From Halorientalis litorea (GTDB lineage Archaea > Halobacteriota > Halobacteria > Halobacteriales > Haloarculaceae), in the NCBI RefSeq assembly GCF_023028225.1, contig NZ_CP095482.1, positions 930,001 to 994,000 of the forward strand: a stretch of DNA of 64,000 nucleotides, in the 5' to 3' direction. The first letter of the stretch is position 1; every line of letters starts with the position of its first letter. Made by a program: the position numbers and the translations under genes. The notes below the pieces were generated by a model that ran no database searches, was not told where the DNA came from, and was given only the letters and a program-made list of their open reading frames with translations. This document shows positions 36,688 through 45,149 of the stretch, piece by piece.

Positions 36688-37029
36688 ATGGCTGACGAGG
36701 ACGAACCCGTTGACCCGAGCGAAATCGGTGAGCGGGACGCCCCGCCCGTCGCAGAGAAACCGTACAAGATTATCTTCGAGGCCAACAAGTGCTTCGGGGC
36801 GGGCAAGTGCGCAGAAGTATCGGGGAACTGGGACCTCGACATCCACACCGGCATCGCCGATCCACAGACCTACTTCTTCGACGAAGACGAGTTAGACCAC
36901 AACGTCCGGGCCGCCGAGGTGTGTCCGGCGAAAAAAGAGAAGGGCGTCATTCACGTCGTCGACCGGCGGACGGACGAGGAAATCGCGCCGGACCCACACG
37001 GCGACGGTACGCTCTCCGTCGACTGGTGA
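36688..37029 (+). CDS. Ferredoxin with a single, probably 3Fe-4S, cluster
   Basis: A 113-residue small electron carrier. The cluster region is CFGAGKCAEV followed about 40 residues later by CPAKKEKG. Only three cysteines are in cluster positions, which fits a 3Fe-4S or a 4Fe-4S with a non-Cys ligand, as in P450-type ferredoxins. An acidic N-terminal 25 residues suits halophilic conditions. The redox partner is not evident. Confidence 0.78.
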   Translation: MADEDEPVDPSEIGERDAPPVAEKPYKIIFEANKCFGAGKCAEVSGNWDLDIHTGIADPQTYFFDEDELDHNVRAAEVCPAKKEKGVIHVVDRRTDEEIAPDPHGDGTLSVDW

Positions 37030-37041
37030 GGGCTGTCCCGG

Positions 37042-40000
37042 TCAGTGCCGTGACCGCCGCCACGTGACCGCGACGAGCAACGCGACTGCGAGGACGGCCG
37101 CGAGCGGGCCGAACCCGGGACCGTCGGCGGCCGTCGTCGTCGCGGGTGTCGACGCCGTCTCCGTGTCGGTCGGCGTCGCGGGCCGTGTCGTCGTCTCGTC
37201 CACGTCCGTCTCGGTGGTCGTCGTCACCTGCGTCGGTCGCTCGGTGGTCGCTGGTGTCGTCGTCTGCTGACTGTCACGCTCGACGACGGCGAACACCGAG
37301 AACGAGTCCACCTCGGCGACGAGGGAAACCGTCCCGTCGTCGATGCGTTGGGCTGTCGTCGGGAGCGACACCCAGCCAGTCTCGGTCCGGTGGACCACGA
37401 CTGCGTCCTCGGGGTCGTCGAGTTCCTCGCGGTCGACCGTGAGTTCGACCGTCGCTGGCGTTTCGGCGGCCGCGTCCGAACTCGGCGAGATGTCGACGAA
37501 CGAGACGGCGTCTCCGCCGTTAGCCGCGTCGGCCGCCTCGCGCGACATCTCGGCGTCCGGGTCGGTCACCACGCTGGCTTCGACCGTCCCGGAGACCGAC
37601 TCCGCGAAGTCGACGCGGACGAGGGGCGTCTCGTCGCCGAAGGTCGCGTCGCCGTCCTCGATTTCGGCCGCCTCGGTCGCGATGTCCTCGGTCTCGTCGT
37701 CGTCGCTCGCGGTGCTGGCACCGCCGGTGCCGCCACCAGCACCGCCACCGCCGCCACCGCCGCCGACACTGCCGCCAGTATCGGGTTCGGACACGGTGAC
37801 GGTGACCGTTTCAGTGGTTCGGTATCCGGCGGTGTCGGTTGCTGTCAAGGTGACCCGATAGATTCCACTCGACTCGTAGGTCCGCTCGACGCGGGTGGCG
37901 TCGGTCGTCGTCCCGTTGTCGAACCGCCAGTACGTCCGCACGAGACGCGTGTCGTCGGTCGAGTTCCGTGCGTCGAAGGTCACGGTGTCGCCGGTCGTCA
38001 CCGACGTGGCCGACGCCTCGGCGACGGGAGTGGGGCCGGTATCGGCCGTCCCCTCGTAGGCACTGAGCAGCGGCGTCTCCCGTTCGGTGCCGGCGGCCGG
38101 GAGGTAGAACCGGTCCCCCACGACGGCGACACCGCCGGATAGTCTGCCGACCTGTGTCGACCATTCGGGAGTGCCAGTGTCTGCATCGAGGCCGAGAACC
38201 CTCCCGCCTTCTTCGAAGGACCCGAGGGGAGGAAGCACGGGAACGTACACCGTGCCGTTCACGACGGCTGTGAATGGGGCGACGCGGCCGCCCGTCGAAT
38301 GGTTCCACTCGAACGCGCCCGTCGCGGCGTCGATGGCCGACAGGTTCTGACTGTCGGTAGCAAGATAGAGCGTCCCGTCGCTCACTGTCGGACGCGGGGC
38401 AAAGACCTCACGTGTCGTAGTACTCACCGAGCGGTTCCAGACCTCCGCCCCAGTCGCCGCGTCGAGTGCGAAAGCGTACCCGTCGCGGTTGGTCCCGTAC
38501 ACGGTTCCGTTCTGGACGGCCACCGTCGAGACGGTCCCCGTCGTCGGGTAGTTCCACTCGGCCTCGCCCGTCGTGACGTTCAGGGCGTGCAGTCTGCTGT
38601 CTGGAGTGGAGTCACTACCGAACACCAGGTCACTGACGGACTCGCCGACGTACACCGTGCCGTTAGCCGCCGCCAAGCCGGTGTCGGCACTGACCGAGTG
38701 GTTCCACCGCTGCTCGCCGGTGTCGGCGTCGAGCGCGTACACGGTCCGTAATGGCTCGCCCGGTGGGAGGAGGCGACTGGGAGTCTCCGTCCCGACGAGG
38801 ACGGTATCACCGGTGTAGACCGGTGCTTGTTGGAACGGTATCCGGCTTCGGGTTTCGAGTTCGTTGGTCCACTCGGTAGCCCCTGTCGTGGCGTTCACCG
38901 CGTACACTTGGTTGAATTCGTCGCCGAGGTAGACGGTCCCGTCACCGACTGTCGGGGCGGCGAACTGACCGCCAGTGATATTCTCGGCTGTGTAGTTCCA
39001 CACCAACCCGCCGGTCGACGCGTTGAGCGCGTAGAGGACCGGGGAGCCGTCGACGAAATCGGTGGAGCCACTACCGTAGACCGTATCGTTCGCCACGACT
39101 GGGGTACCGACCACGGCCGCCCCGAGTGGCCGACTCCAGCGTTCGCGCACGTCGCCGACGATGCCCGTCGCCGTGGCGGTTCCCGTCCGGGCGGCGTCGT
39201 GGCCGCGAGTCGGCCATGCGTCGCGGAGCGGCCCACGGTCCGGGTTCGCGACCGGAACCCACGTCTGCGTTGTGTTGGGGATTCCGTTACTGTCGGTCAC
39301 GGTGAGGGAGACGCTGTAGCCGCCTGCCCGCTCGTACCTCGTCGTCACCTGCTCGCCGGTGGCGTCGGTCGTGCCGTCGCCGTCGAGGTCCCACTCGTAA
39401 CTGGCGATGGACCCGAACCGGGACTCGGACGCCGACGCGTCGAACGTGACCGACTCGCCGACTGCCGGCTCCTCGGCGGTCCGGTCGAAGCGCGCAATCG
39501 GGGGTTCACTCAGGGCGTACAGTCCGTCACGGACGACACCGACGTACAGGGACCCGTCCACGACTGCGGGTGAGGACCGCGGTGTGTCCGTGTACCCGAG
39601 TTCGTACTGCCACAGTCGCGCGCCGGTGTCCGCGTCGAAAGCGGAGGCGTAGTTGTCGTCACTGGATCCGAGATCTCCCTCTTTGGTGACCACATAGACG
39701 GTGTCGCCGGCGACGGCCGGCGCGGCGTTGGCGACGCCGACCGTCTCGTTCCATCGCTCCGTGCCCGTGTCCGCGTTCACGGCGTAGAGCGTCCCGTCCT
39801 CGGCCACGCCGTAGACTGTCCCGTCGGCGACGGCGTGTTTCCCGATACCGTCGGGATACTCGACGGAGAACGTCCACTCTTCGGTACCGGTCGCCGCGTC
39901 TATCGCGTACAGATTCTCGTCACCGTCTCCGGCGTACACGGTACCGTCCGAGACGGTCGGTCCGAACGGGTACCCGGTCGTCTCGTGACGCCACGCTTCG

Positions 40001-40716
40001 GACCCGTCGGCGGCGTCCAGCGCGTAGACGTTGCCGTCGTCGGCACCGAAGTACACGCGGCCGTCGGCGACTGCGATGCCGCCTTCGAGGTAGATGCCGA
40101 CCGAGTGCGTCCACTGCTCGGCCCCCGTCGTCGCGTTCAGGGCGTAGATGGTCCCGTCGTTGGTGCCGGCGTACACCGTCCCGTCGACGACCGTGGTAGC
40201 GGTCGTCACGAGACTCCCCGTGGAGTGAGTCCACAGTTCCGTTCCGTTCGCGGCGGCCAGCGCGGCAACCTGCGACCCGTTGGGCGCGTAGACCACGCCG
40301 TCGGTCACCGCCGGTGCGGTCCCGTATCCGGAGAACGACCCGTTCCGGGCCCACTCGACGGCCCCCGTCGTCTCGTCCAGTGCGTAGAGCCTGTCGTTCT
40401 GTCCGGCAGCGTACACCGTCCCGTTCGTCACGACGGGTGACGTGCCGAACCCGGCGTCCGGGTCGAACTTCCACTTCTCGACCACGGTCGTCTGCGGCCC
40501 GGTCACGTTCGGCGAGTAGCCGGTGTTGGCCTCGTCGTGGCCCAGCGTCGGCCAGTCGTCCCCACCGGCGGCCGTACCCACGTCGGCCGGTTCGTTCCCG
40601 GCCGCGTTCCCGGCCGCGTTTGCGGCGACGGTGGTGCCGACCGGGCCGGCGGCCGCCAGTGCCGACCCGAGAAGGAGGACCGACAGCACCAGCGCGGTAA
40701 GCGGGCGGTTCGTCAT
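37042..40716 (-). CDS. Large surface protein: PQQ-type beta-propellers, PKD domains, PGF-CTERM anchor
   Basis: A 1224-residue exported protein. A signal peptide (about 1-32) is followed by tandem PQQ-like propeller blades with repeated G-x-YALDA-x-TG-x-W units (about 45-395). A PKD domain (about 400-490), a second set of blades (about 500-880), a second PKD domain (about 890-980), a Gly-rich linker and a PGF-pre-PGF domain (about 1010-1135) follow. A Thr-rich stalk then leads to the PGF-CTERM signal PGFGPLAAVLAVALL plus RRSR. The latter marks processing and lipid anchoring by archaeosortase A. Ligand unknown; likely a cell-surface binding or adhesion protein. Confidence 0.9.
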   Translation of the reverse strand: MTNRPLTALVLSVLLLGSALAAAGPVGTTVAANAAGNAAGNEPADVGTAAGGDDWPTLGHDEANTGYSPNVTGPQTTVVEKWKFDPDAGFGTSPVVTNGTVYAAGQNDRLYALDETTGAVEWARNGSFSGYGTAPAVTDGVVYAPNGSQVAALAAANGTELWTHSTGSLVTTATTVVDGTVYAGTNDGTIYALNATTGAEQWTHSVGIYLEGGIAVADGRVYFGADDGNVYALDAADGSEAWRHETTGYPFGPTVSDGTVYAGDGDENLYAIDAATGTEEWTFSVEYPDGIGKHAVADGTVYGVAEDGTLYAVNADTGTERWNETVGVANAAPAVAGDTVYVVTKEGDLGSSDDNYASAFDADTGARLWQYELGYTDTPRSSPAVVDGSLYVGVVRDGLYALSEPPIARFDRTAEEPAVGESVTFDASASESRFGSIASYEWDLDGDGTTDATGEQVTTRYERAGGYSVSLTVTDSNGIPNTTQTWVPVANPDRGPLRDAWPTRGHDAARTGTATATGIVGDVRERWSRPLGAAVVGTPVVANDTVYGSGSTDFVDGSPVLYALNASTGGLVWNYTAENITGGQFAAPTVGDGTVYLGDEFNQVYAVNATTGATEWTNELETRSRIPFQQAPVYTGDTVLVGTETPSRLLPPGEPLRTVYALDADTGEQRWNHSVSADTGLAAANGTVYVGESVSDLVFGSDSTPDSRLHALNVTTGEAEWNYPTTGTVSTVAVQNGTVYGTNRDGYAFALDAATGAEVWNRSVSTTTREVFAPRPTVSDGTLYLATDSQNLSAIDAATGAFEWNHSTGGRVAPFTAVVNGTVYVPVLPPLGSFEEGGRVLGLDADTGTPEWSTQVGRLSGGVAVVGDRFYLPAAGTERETPLLSAYEGTADTGPTPVAEASATSVTTGDTVTFDARNSTDDTRLVRTYWRFDNGTTTDATRVERTYESSGIYRVTLTATDTAGYRTTETVTVTVSEPDTGGSVGGGGGGGGAGGGTGGASTASDDDETEDIATEAAEIEDGDATFGDETPLVRVDFAESVSGTVEASVVTDPDAEMSREAADAANGGDAVSFVDISPSSDAAAETPATVELTVDREELDDPEDAVVVHRTETGWVSLPTTAQRIDDGTVSLVAEVDSFSVFAVVERDSQQTTTPATTERPTQVTTTTETDVDETTTRPATPTDTETASTPATTTAADGPGFGPLAAVLAVALLVAVTWRRSRH

Positions 40717-40919
40717 GGTTGCTTCGCTGTCACGTTACGGTTCGTCGGCGGTTCCCAAGCGTGACGAACCCGTCCGGGGACGGCCGTCGACCCGGTCGGG
40801 TCGTCGTATATTCCGTACTGACATCTCATATTCTCGGGTCGTCGCCCCTGACTGAAATTGATACCGAATGACGTTACGACACGCCGTGTCGTCGCGGCGG
40901 GGCGTCTCGATACCGGCCG

Positions 40920-41705
40920 TCAGATATCTGGCTTGGGCGTCGCGGCCGCCCGGTACTCCTCGAAGAGGTCCGTCGCCCACGCGTGCATCTCGGGCGCGTC
41001 CGAAAGTGCGAGCGCGTGCGGTCGGTCGTTGCGCCCCACTGCCGCCGCCGCCGTGTCGCCGACGACGCCAGCGGCGAACCGTATCGGTCCCGGATGCACG
41101 TAGATGTCGACGCCGTCGGCCGTGAGGGTCGTCCGGTGTTGCTCCCGATACTCGGGTCGTGACGCCGCGGCGTCGCTCGCGCTCTCGGGGACGACGATTT
41201 CCACGTCTAGGTCCTCGCCATCTTCGACGCGTCTGGCCAGTTGGTCGAGACTCTTCTGTTCGACGGCGGGTGCGATTTCCCTGATTCGGGTGGCGTCGGC
41301 CCGGGCGGCGAGGAGTCTGTCGAGGACCGCGAAGGGGTCACTCTCGGACGCGACGACTTGCTCCGCACCGTCGAGGGCGTCGAGGGGCAACGCCTCGAAC
41401 CGCGGGGGTGCGTGGCGGAGGAGCGGCCGGTATTCGAGTGCCGTCTCCGCCTCGGAGACGAAGGTGTCGATACACTCGGCGAGGCGCGTTCCGAACGGCG
41501 TCAGCCGGAGTCCGCTGGGCGTCTCGGTGAGATACCCCCGGTCGCTGAAGGTGTTCACGACGCGGATGACGGTCCGATGTGAGGTGTCAAGTCGCGCCTC
41601 CAGTTCGTCCCGTCCGAGGGGTCCATCCGCCGACAGTGCCGTCAGTGCCAGCACCCTGTTTTCCGACTGGGTGAGAAACTGCAACTCTTCGACTGCCGTG
41701 TCCAT
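40920..41705 (-). CDS. FilR1-like winged-helix transcriptional regulator
   Basis: A 261-residue regulator. The N-terminal winged helix (ENRVLALTALSADGPLGRDELEARL and SHRTVIRVVNTFSDRGYL) binds DNA. The C-terminal part from about 120 matches the FilR1/DUF1724 effector domain found in methanogen and haloarchaeal regulators (VEIVVPESA, DIYVHPGPIRFAAGVV). An A/T-rich TATA-like element about 30 bases upstream suggests a short leader. Targets unknown. Confidence 0.82.
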   Translation of the reverse strand: MDTAVEELQFLTQSENRVLALTALSADGPLGRDELEARLDTSHRTVIRVVNTFSDRGYLTETPSGLRLTPFGTRLAECIDTFVSEAETALEYRPLLRHAPPRFEALPLDALDGAEQVVASESDPFAVLDRLLAARADATRIREIAPAVEQKSLDQLARRVEDGEDLDVEIVVPESASDAAASRPEYREQHRTTLTADGVDIYVHPGPIRFAAGVVGDTAAAAVGRNDRPHALALSDAPEMHAWATDLFEEYRAAATPKPDI

Positions 41706-41820
41706 GCTGTAGGTGGCTCTTGTCGGGACAAAACCGTTATTTTTCGGGCTGTTCGGCCGGGTGACACCGTGCCGACCGGACCGAAACCGACAAACGTCTC
41801 ACGGGAAGAGTTGCCACCGA

Positions 41821-41905
41821 GCGAGGGTGGCCGAGCTTGGCCAAAGGCGGCGGGCTTAAGACCCGCTCTCTTAGGAGTCCATGGGTTCGAATCCCATCCC
41901 TCGCA
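41821..41905 (+). tRNA. tRNA-Leu (UAA)
   Basis: An 85-base class II tRNA. Acceptor GCGAGGG pairs with CCCTCGC, anticodon stem GCGGG/CCCGC closes loop CTTAAGA with anticodon TAA (41857-41859), a long variable arm (TCTCTTAGGAG) follows, and the T loop is TTCGAAT. The discriminator base is A and CCA is not encoded. Its 3' end is repeated 103 bases downstream. Confidence 0.97.
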
Positions 41906-41958
41906 TCTGCGACGAGTGGACACGAGAAGCGTTGCGAGCGGGGGATTCGAAGTACGGC

Positions 41959-41979
41959 GGACCGAACGGAGTGAGGTCC
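41959..41979 (+). other. Hairpin with GAACGGAGTGA loop in the tRNA-Leu echo spacer
   Basis: GGACC and GGTCC (one further C-G pair possible) close the 11-base loop GAACGGAGTGA. It lies between tRNA-Leu and the copy of its 3' end. The same stem and nearly the same loop occur beside mptA (27378-27399, minus strand). Confidence 0.75.
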
Positions 41980-41985
41980 GGCATC

Positions 41986-42008
41986 GGGTTCGAATCCCAT
42001 CCCTCGCA
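41986..42008 (+). repeat. Echo copy of the tRNA-Leu 3' end
   Basis: These 23 bases, covering the T arm and acceptor 3' strand through the discriminator A, are identical to 41883-41905. The rest of a tRNA is missing. Short tRNA 3' copies are classical attachment-site scars, but only about 80 bases separate the copies here and no integrase is nearby. Confidence 0.95.
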
Positions 42009-42096
42009 GTCCTCGCCGCTTGCCCGTCACGAGGGCAGTCGTCCCGCTGGGGCAGACACGACGCGCTTTTGCCGCACAGTCCACTATCGGAATGCA

Positions 42097-42609
42097 ATGA
42101 CCGACGAGGTTCCAGAGCGGGCAGTACGAGCGTTCGCGGGTCACGACGCCTTCGAGCGCGACGGCGACGGCTTCCGCGTGACGACAACGCGGTTCGAGGG
42201 GCACGTGACGGCACGCGAGACGGACGACTGGGCACTCGAATACATCCTGACCGTTCGGGCACCGATGCTCGACAGTGCCGTCGAGGGGGAGGTCGGTTCG
42301 ACCGTCCTCGACGGGTGGTTCGACACCTACGAACGGCGACTCGAAGACGCACCGAAGGCGACCCGCGCCGACGTGGACCTGTCGAGTCTCGACGTCCACG
42401 AGGCAGCGGGCGATGCCGTCGCCGAGTTCACCTTCGAGTTCGGGAACGCCGACCGCGCGCCGGACGTGGCCAAGGCCTTCGCCGAGTACGTCGAGGGAAC
42501 CTACGCCGAGGGCATCGTGCCGGGCTACGAGTACCGTGGCGTCGTCGCGGAGTTGCTCGGCGACGCCGCCTCGACCGGCGACGGGTCGCGCGGCGGAACG
42601 CCGCTGTAG
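42097..42609 (+). CDS. DUF5813 family protein
   Basis: A 170-residue acidic soluble protein restricted to haloarchaea, with the segments HDAFERDGDGFRVTTTRFEG and DDWALEYILTVRAPML. The start MTDEVPERAV is placed by the family N-terminus; the frame further upstream reads through the tRNA and its echo. Function unknown. It ends before a strong hairpin. Confidence 0.75.
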   Translation: MTDEVPERAVRAFAGHDAFERDGDGFRVTTTRFEGHVTARETDDWALEYILTVRAPMLDSAVEGEVGSTVLDGWFDTYERRLEDAPKATRADVDLSSLDVHEAAGDAVAEFTFEFGNADRAPDVAKAFAEYVEGTYAEGIVPGYEYRGVVAELLGDAASTGDGSRGGTPL

Positions 42610-42636
42610 CGGGACCGTCGCGGAACCGCCAGCATG

Positions 42637-42655
42637 CGCGGCGCGACGCGCCGCG
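42637..42655 (+). terminator. Perfect GC hairpin after the DUF5813 gene
   Basis: Nine-base arms CGCGGCGCG and CGCGCCGCG flank a single central base, a fully symmetrical GC-rich hairpin 28 bases after the stop. A T-tract lies further on at 42692-42696. A role in termination or mRNA stability is likely. Confidence 0.5.
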
Positions 42656-42690
42656 GTTCACTCGGCGCGACCATCGGGAGCGACGAGGTA

Positions 42691-42768
42691 GTTTTTCCCC
42701 AAGTTTTTGTGACCGAGTGGTTCCCGCAGGGCGGCGAAGCCGCCCGAGGAAACCCGAGGGAAGAAAAA
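42691..42768. terminator. Two-way terminator-like unit between convergent genes
   Basis: A T-tract pair (42692-42696, 42713-42718), hairpin GGGCGGC-GAA-GCCGCCC (42729-42745) and an A-tract (42764-42768) lie between the convergent DUF5813 and Lrp-domain genes. Either strand would read T-tract after its gene end. The overall T-tract/hairpin/A-tract plan equals that of the echo spacers. Confidence 0.55.
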
Positions 42769-42775
42769 GTGGGAG

Positions 42776-43006
42776 TTAGTCCATGGCCACGTACGTCTGC
42801 GTGTCCTCGACGCCGTCGATGTCTTGGATACCCGAGGCGGCCACGTTCTTGACCTCGGCGGGGGAGGCTACGTCGAGTTTGGCGATGAAATCCACGTCGC
42901 CGGCGACGATGGAGGCTTCGACGACGCCGTCGAGGGCCACGATGTCGGACCGGATGCGGTCGGCCTCACCGGAGTTTGCCTTGACCATGACGTAGGCGAC
43001 GACCAT
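42776..43006 (-). CDS. Stand-alone Lrp/AsnC ligand-binding (RAM) domain
   Basis: A 76-residue protein that corresponds only to the C-terminal RAM domain of Lrp/AsnC regulators (VVAYVMVKANSGEADRIR, then ASIVAGDVDFIAKLDV). No DNA-binding domain is present. It is one base after the RCK gene in the same operon, so it probably forms a small-molecule-sensing partner for a K+ channel or transporter gate. A paralogue is divergently placed at 43835. Confidence 0.85.
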   Translation of the reverse strand: MVVAYVMVKANSGEADRIRSDIVALDGVVEASIVAGDVDFIAKLDVASPAEVKNVAASGIQDIDGVEDTQTYVAMD

Positions 43007-43007
43007 C

Positions 43008-43697
43008 TCAGGCACCTCCTGCGGCGGCGGTGCGGCCCTGCGTATCGCCGACAACGATGCGGCGCACGTCGTCCAAGACGCCGAAGTCCGCGAGGACGAC
43101 CAGGTTGTCGCCCGATTCGAGCGACACGTCGGCGTCGGGGAGGCCGTAGCTCTCGCCGTGTTTGCCGAACGCGAGCAGTTGGGACTTGGCGGGGAGTTCC
43201 AACTCCGAGAGGGTGTACCCGCGCATCGGCGCGTCGTCGGTGACGGTGAGTTCGACCAACTGGAGGTTCCGCGCGATGTCGGCGACAGCGCGGATGGACC
43301 CGCCCAACAGGGCGTTCTTCGCGGCGATGGCTCCCAGCCGTTCGGGGTAGATGACCTCGTCCACCTCGGAGGCGTACTTGCGGTAGATGTCCTCACGGTA
43401 GTCCTCGTCGATGCGGAGGACGGTCCGACAGCCGTGGTGGTTGGCGACGAGGCAGGCGATGAAGTTGTCGTTCAGGTCGCCGGTGAGCGCGCCCAGCGCG
43501 TCGGCGCGTTCGACGCCGGCCGCGGCGAGCGTCGCCTCCGTCGACCCGTCGCCCTGCACGGCCTCGAACCCCTCGTTCGCGGCCCGGTCGATTGCCTGCT
43601 GGTCGCTGTCCACGACGACCACCTCGTGTCCACTCTCCTTGAGAACACGTGCGGTGCGTAACCCGACACGGCCAGCACCCACGATAACGAATCTCAT
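43008..43697 (-). CDS. TrkA-type RCK protein (potassium uptake regulator)
   Basis: A 229-residue protein with an N-terminal Rossmann NAD-binding domain (MRFVIVGAGRVGLRTARVL, then VVVVDSDQQAIDR) and a C-terminal TrkA_C domain (about 135-215, GSIRAVADIARNLQLVELTV). It gates Trk/Ktr-type K+ transporters in response to nucleotides, central to osmotic balance in salt-in organisms. The membrane subunit is not in the window. Operon with the RAM-domain gene. Confidence 0.9.
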   Translation of the reverse strand: MRFVIVGAGRVGLRTARVLKESGHEVVVVDSDQQAIDRAANEGFEAVQGDGSTEATLAAAGVERADALGALTGDLNDNFIACLVANHHGCRTVLRIDEDYREDIYRKYASEVDEVIYPERLGAIAAKNALLGGSIRAVADIARNLQLVELTVTDDAPMRGYTLSELELPAKSQLLAFGKHGESYGLPDADVSLESGDNLVVLADFGVLDDVRRIVVGDTQGRTAAAGGA

Positions 43698-43834
43698 GTG
43701 TCATAGATTCCCACGGGGCGGTATAAAGTTGTCCCGAACACCGTCGCCAGCAGACGGCGACCGCTCGCGACAGACACGGTGGCGTCCCGCTGCGGACAAA
43801 GGCTTTTGGTGTGTTGTAACGTACCACACGTACG

Positions 43835-44065
43835 ATGGTCCGGGCCTACATCATGGTGAAGACGGCTGCCGGGAAGTCGGAGTCCCTGCTCGAATCGACG
43901 CGGGCTCTCGACGGCGTCACCGAGGCACACATCGTCGCCGGGGCGTACGACATCATCGTCGAGGGCGCGGGCGAAGAGGTGTACGACCTGTTACACTCGG
44001 TGGCGACGGACATCCGTGACCAAGAGGGTGTGACGGACACGCGGACGTACGTTTGTCTCGAATGA
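43835..44065 (+). CDS. Stand-alone Lrp/AsnC ligand-binding (RAM) domain, paralogue
   Basis: A 76-residue RAM domain (VRAYIMVKTAAGKSESLLE, then AHIVAGAYDIIVEG) of the same length as the protein at 42776. Both copies flank the RCK gene, which implies that they work together with it, perhaps as hetero-oligomers. Ligand unknown; amino acids are typical for the family. Confidence 0.85.
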   Translation: MVRAYIMVKTAAGKSESLLESTRALDGVTEAHIVAGAYDIIVEGAGEEVYDLLHSVATDIRDQEGVTDTRTYVCLE

Positions 44066-44140
44066 GGCGTCCCCGTCGGCGTCGCGCCTCCGGCGGCGAC
44101 GGTCCGACACCGCAAAGAGTGTACAGCCCGTAGTGTGGAT

Positions 44141-44470
44141 ATGGTCAGCGTCGCCGGCATCGTCGGACTGTTCGTCATCGTGGGCGTCAACACCGCCCTC
44201 GCGGCGCTCGCGACCCGCTTTTTCCGGGTCCGCATGAGTACGCGGCTCGGGAGTGCTCTCTACGCCGTCCTGCTGACGCCGCTCCCGATGGTCGCTGTCG
44301 TCCTGATTCTGAGCGGCGCGCTCGGACTCGGGCCGGACCTCGGCGGGACGTACGCCGTCCTCGGCCTCACCGTGGTGCTCCCGCTCGCACTCGGCACGGC
44401 CTTCGACTTCTTCTGGATGCCGTCGCCGGACGAGGTGGACGTACCCGAGCGCAGAGGACAGGGGAGCTAG
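44141..44470 (+). CDS. Three-span membrane protein, unknown
   Basis: A 109-residue protein with hydrophobic segments at about 3-25, 38-60 and 68-90 and a charged tail. ATG 44141 is chosen over a GTG two codons earlier. The stop TAG overlaps the stop of the convergent thymidylate kinase gene within a single CTAG. Not recognised beyond being haloarchaeal-like. Confidence 0.6.
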   Translation: MVSVAGIVGLFVIVGVNTALAALATRFFRVRMSTRLGSALYAVLLTPLPMVAVVLILSGALGLGPDLGGTYAVLGLTVVLPLALGTAFDFFWMPSPDEVDVPERRGQGS

Positions 44471-45042
44471 CGGGCGTCGGCTATCGCTCGCTCGGCGGCC
44501 GCGAGTACCTCGGCGGGCGAGTCCGTCGCGTCGATGCGGACGAAGCGGTCCGGGTCGGCCGCGACGAGACGCTCGTAGTTCTCCCGGACCCGTTCGAGGT
44601 AGGCGACCCCCTCGAACTTGTTCGTCATCCCGCTTCGCTCTGCCCCCACCTCCGGCGGCACGTCGAAGTACAGCGTCAGGTCGGGCGGGCGGGTGAACGG
44701 TTCGTGAATCTCACGGACGTACCCCATCGCGTCGTCGAGTACGTCGGCGAGGGTCGCACCTTGGTAGGCGTACCGCGAGTCCGAGTAACGGTCCGAGACG
44801 ACGAGGTCCCCAGCCGACAGTGCTGGCCGGACGACTCGCGAGAGGTGGTCGGCGTGGTCGGCGGTGTAGAGGAACAACTCCGCCAACGGGTCGGCGTCGT
44901 CGTCCGCGATGGAGCGGTCCACGGCCTCCCCGTACCACGAGTCGGTCGGTTCCCGGGTGAAGGTCGCGTCGAGAGACTCCCGCAGGCCCTCCCACGCGGT
45001 GGTCTTGCCGCTCCCGTCGATACCTTCGAGCGTCACGAGCAT
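44467..45042 (-). CDS. tmk: Thymidylate kinase
   Basis: A 191-residue dTMP kinase that makes dTDP for DNA synthesis. It has the P-loop [10 protein letters not shown] (6-15), the DR-type motif [15 protein letters not shown] and a lid-like region [12 protein letters not shown]. The length is normal for the family. It is divergent from the epimerase gene and overlaps the preceding gene's end by four bases. Confidence 0.93.
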   Translation of the reverse strand: MLVTLEGIDGSGKTTAWEGLRESLDATFTREPTDSWYGEAVDRSIADDDADPLAELFLYTADHADHLSRVVRPALSAGDLVVSDRYSDSRYAYQGATLADVLDDAMGYVREIHEPFTRPPDLTLYFDVPPEVGAERSGMTNKFEGVAYLERVRENYERLVAADPDRFVRIDATDSPAEVLAAAERAIADAR

Positions 45043-45121
45043 ACGTCCACTCCGGTGGGCCGAGGGTTAAAAGCGGTCGGTCGGCCGTACGTCGGGCGAC
45101 TGCACTGACGCAGTACCTTTA

Positions 45122-45133
45122 AACGTATATAAG
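45122..45133 (+). promoter_or_regulatory. TATA box implying a leaderless epimerase mRNA
   Basis: AACGTATATAAG lies about 20-28 bases before the ATG at 45150. Together with the absence of a ribosome-binding sequence this suggests transcription from at or close to the start codon. Confidence 0.6.
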
Positions 45134-45149
45134 CCGATAGAAATGACGT

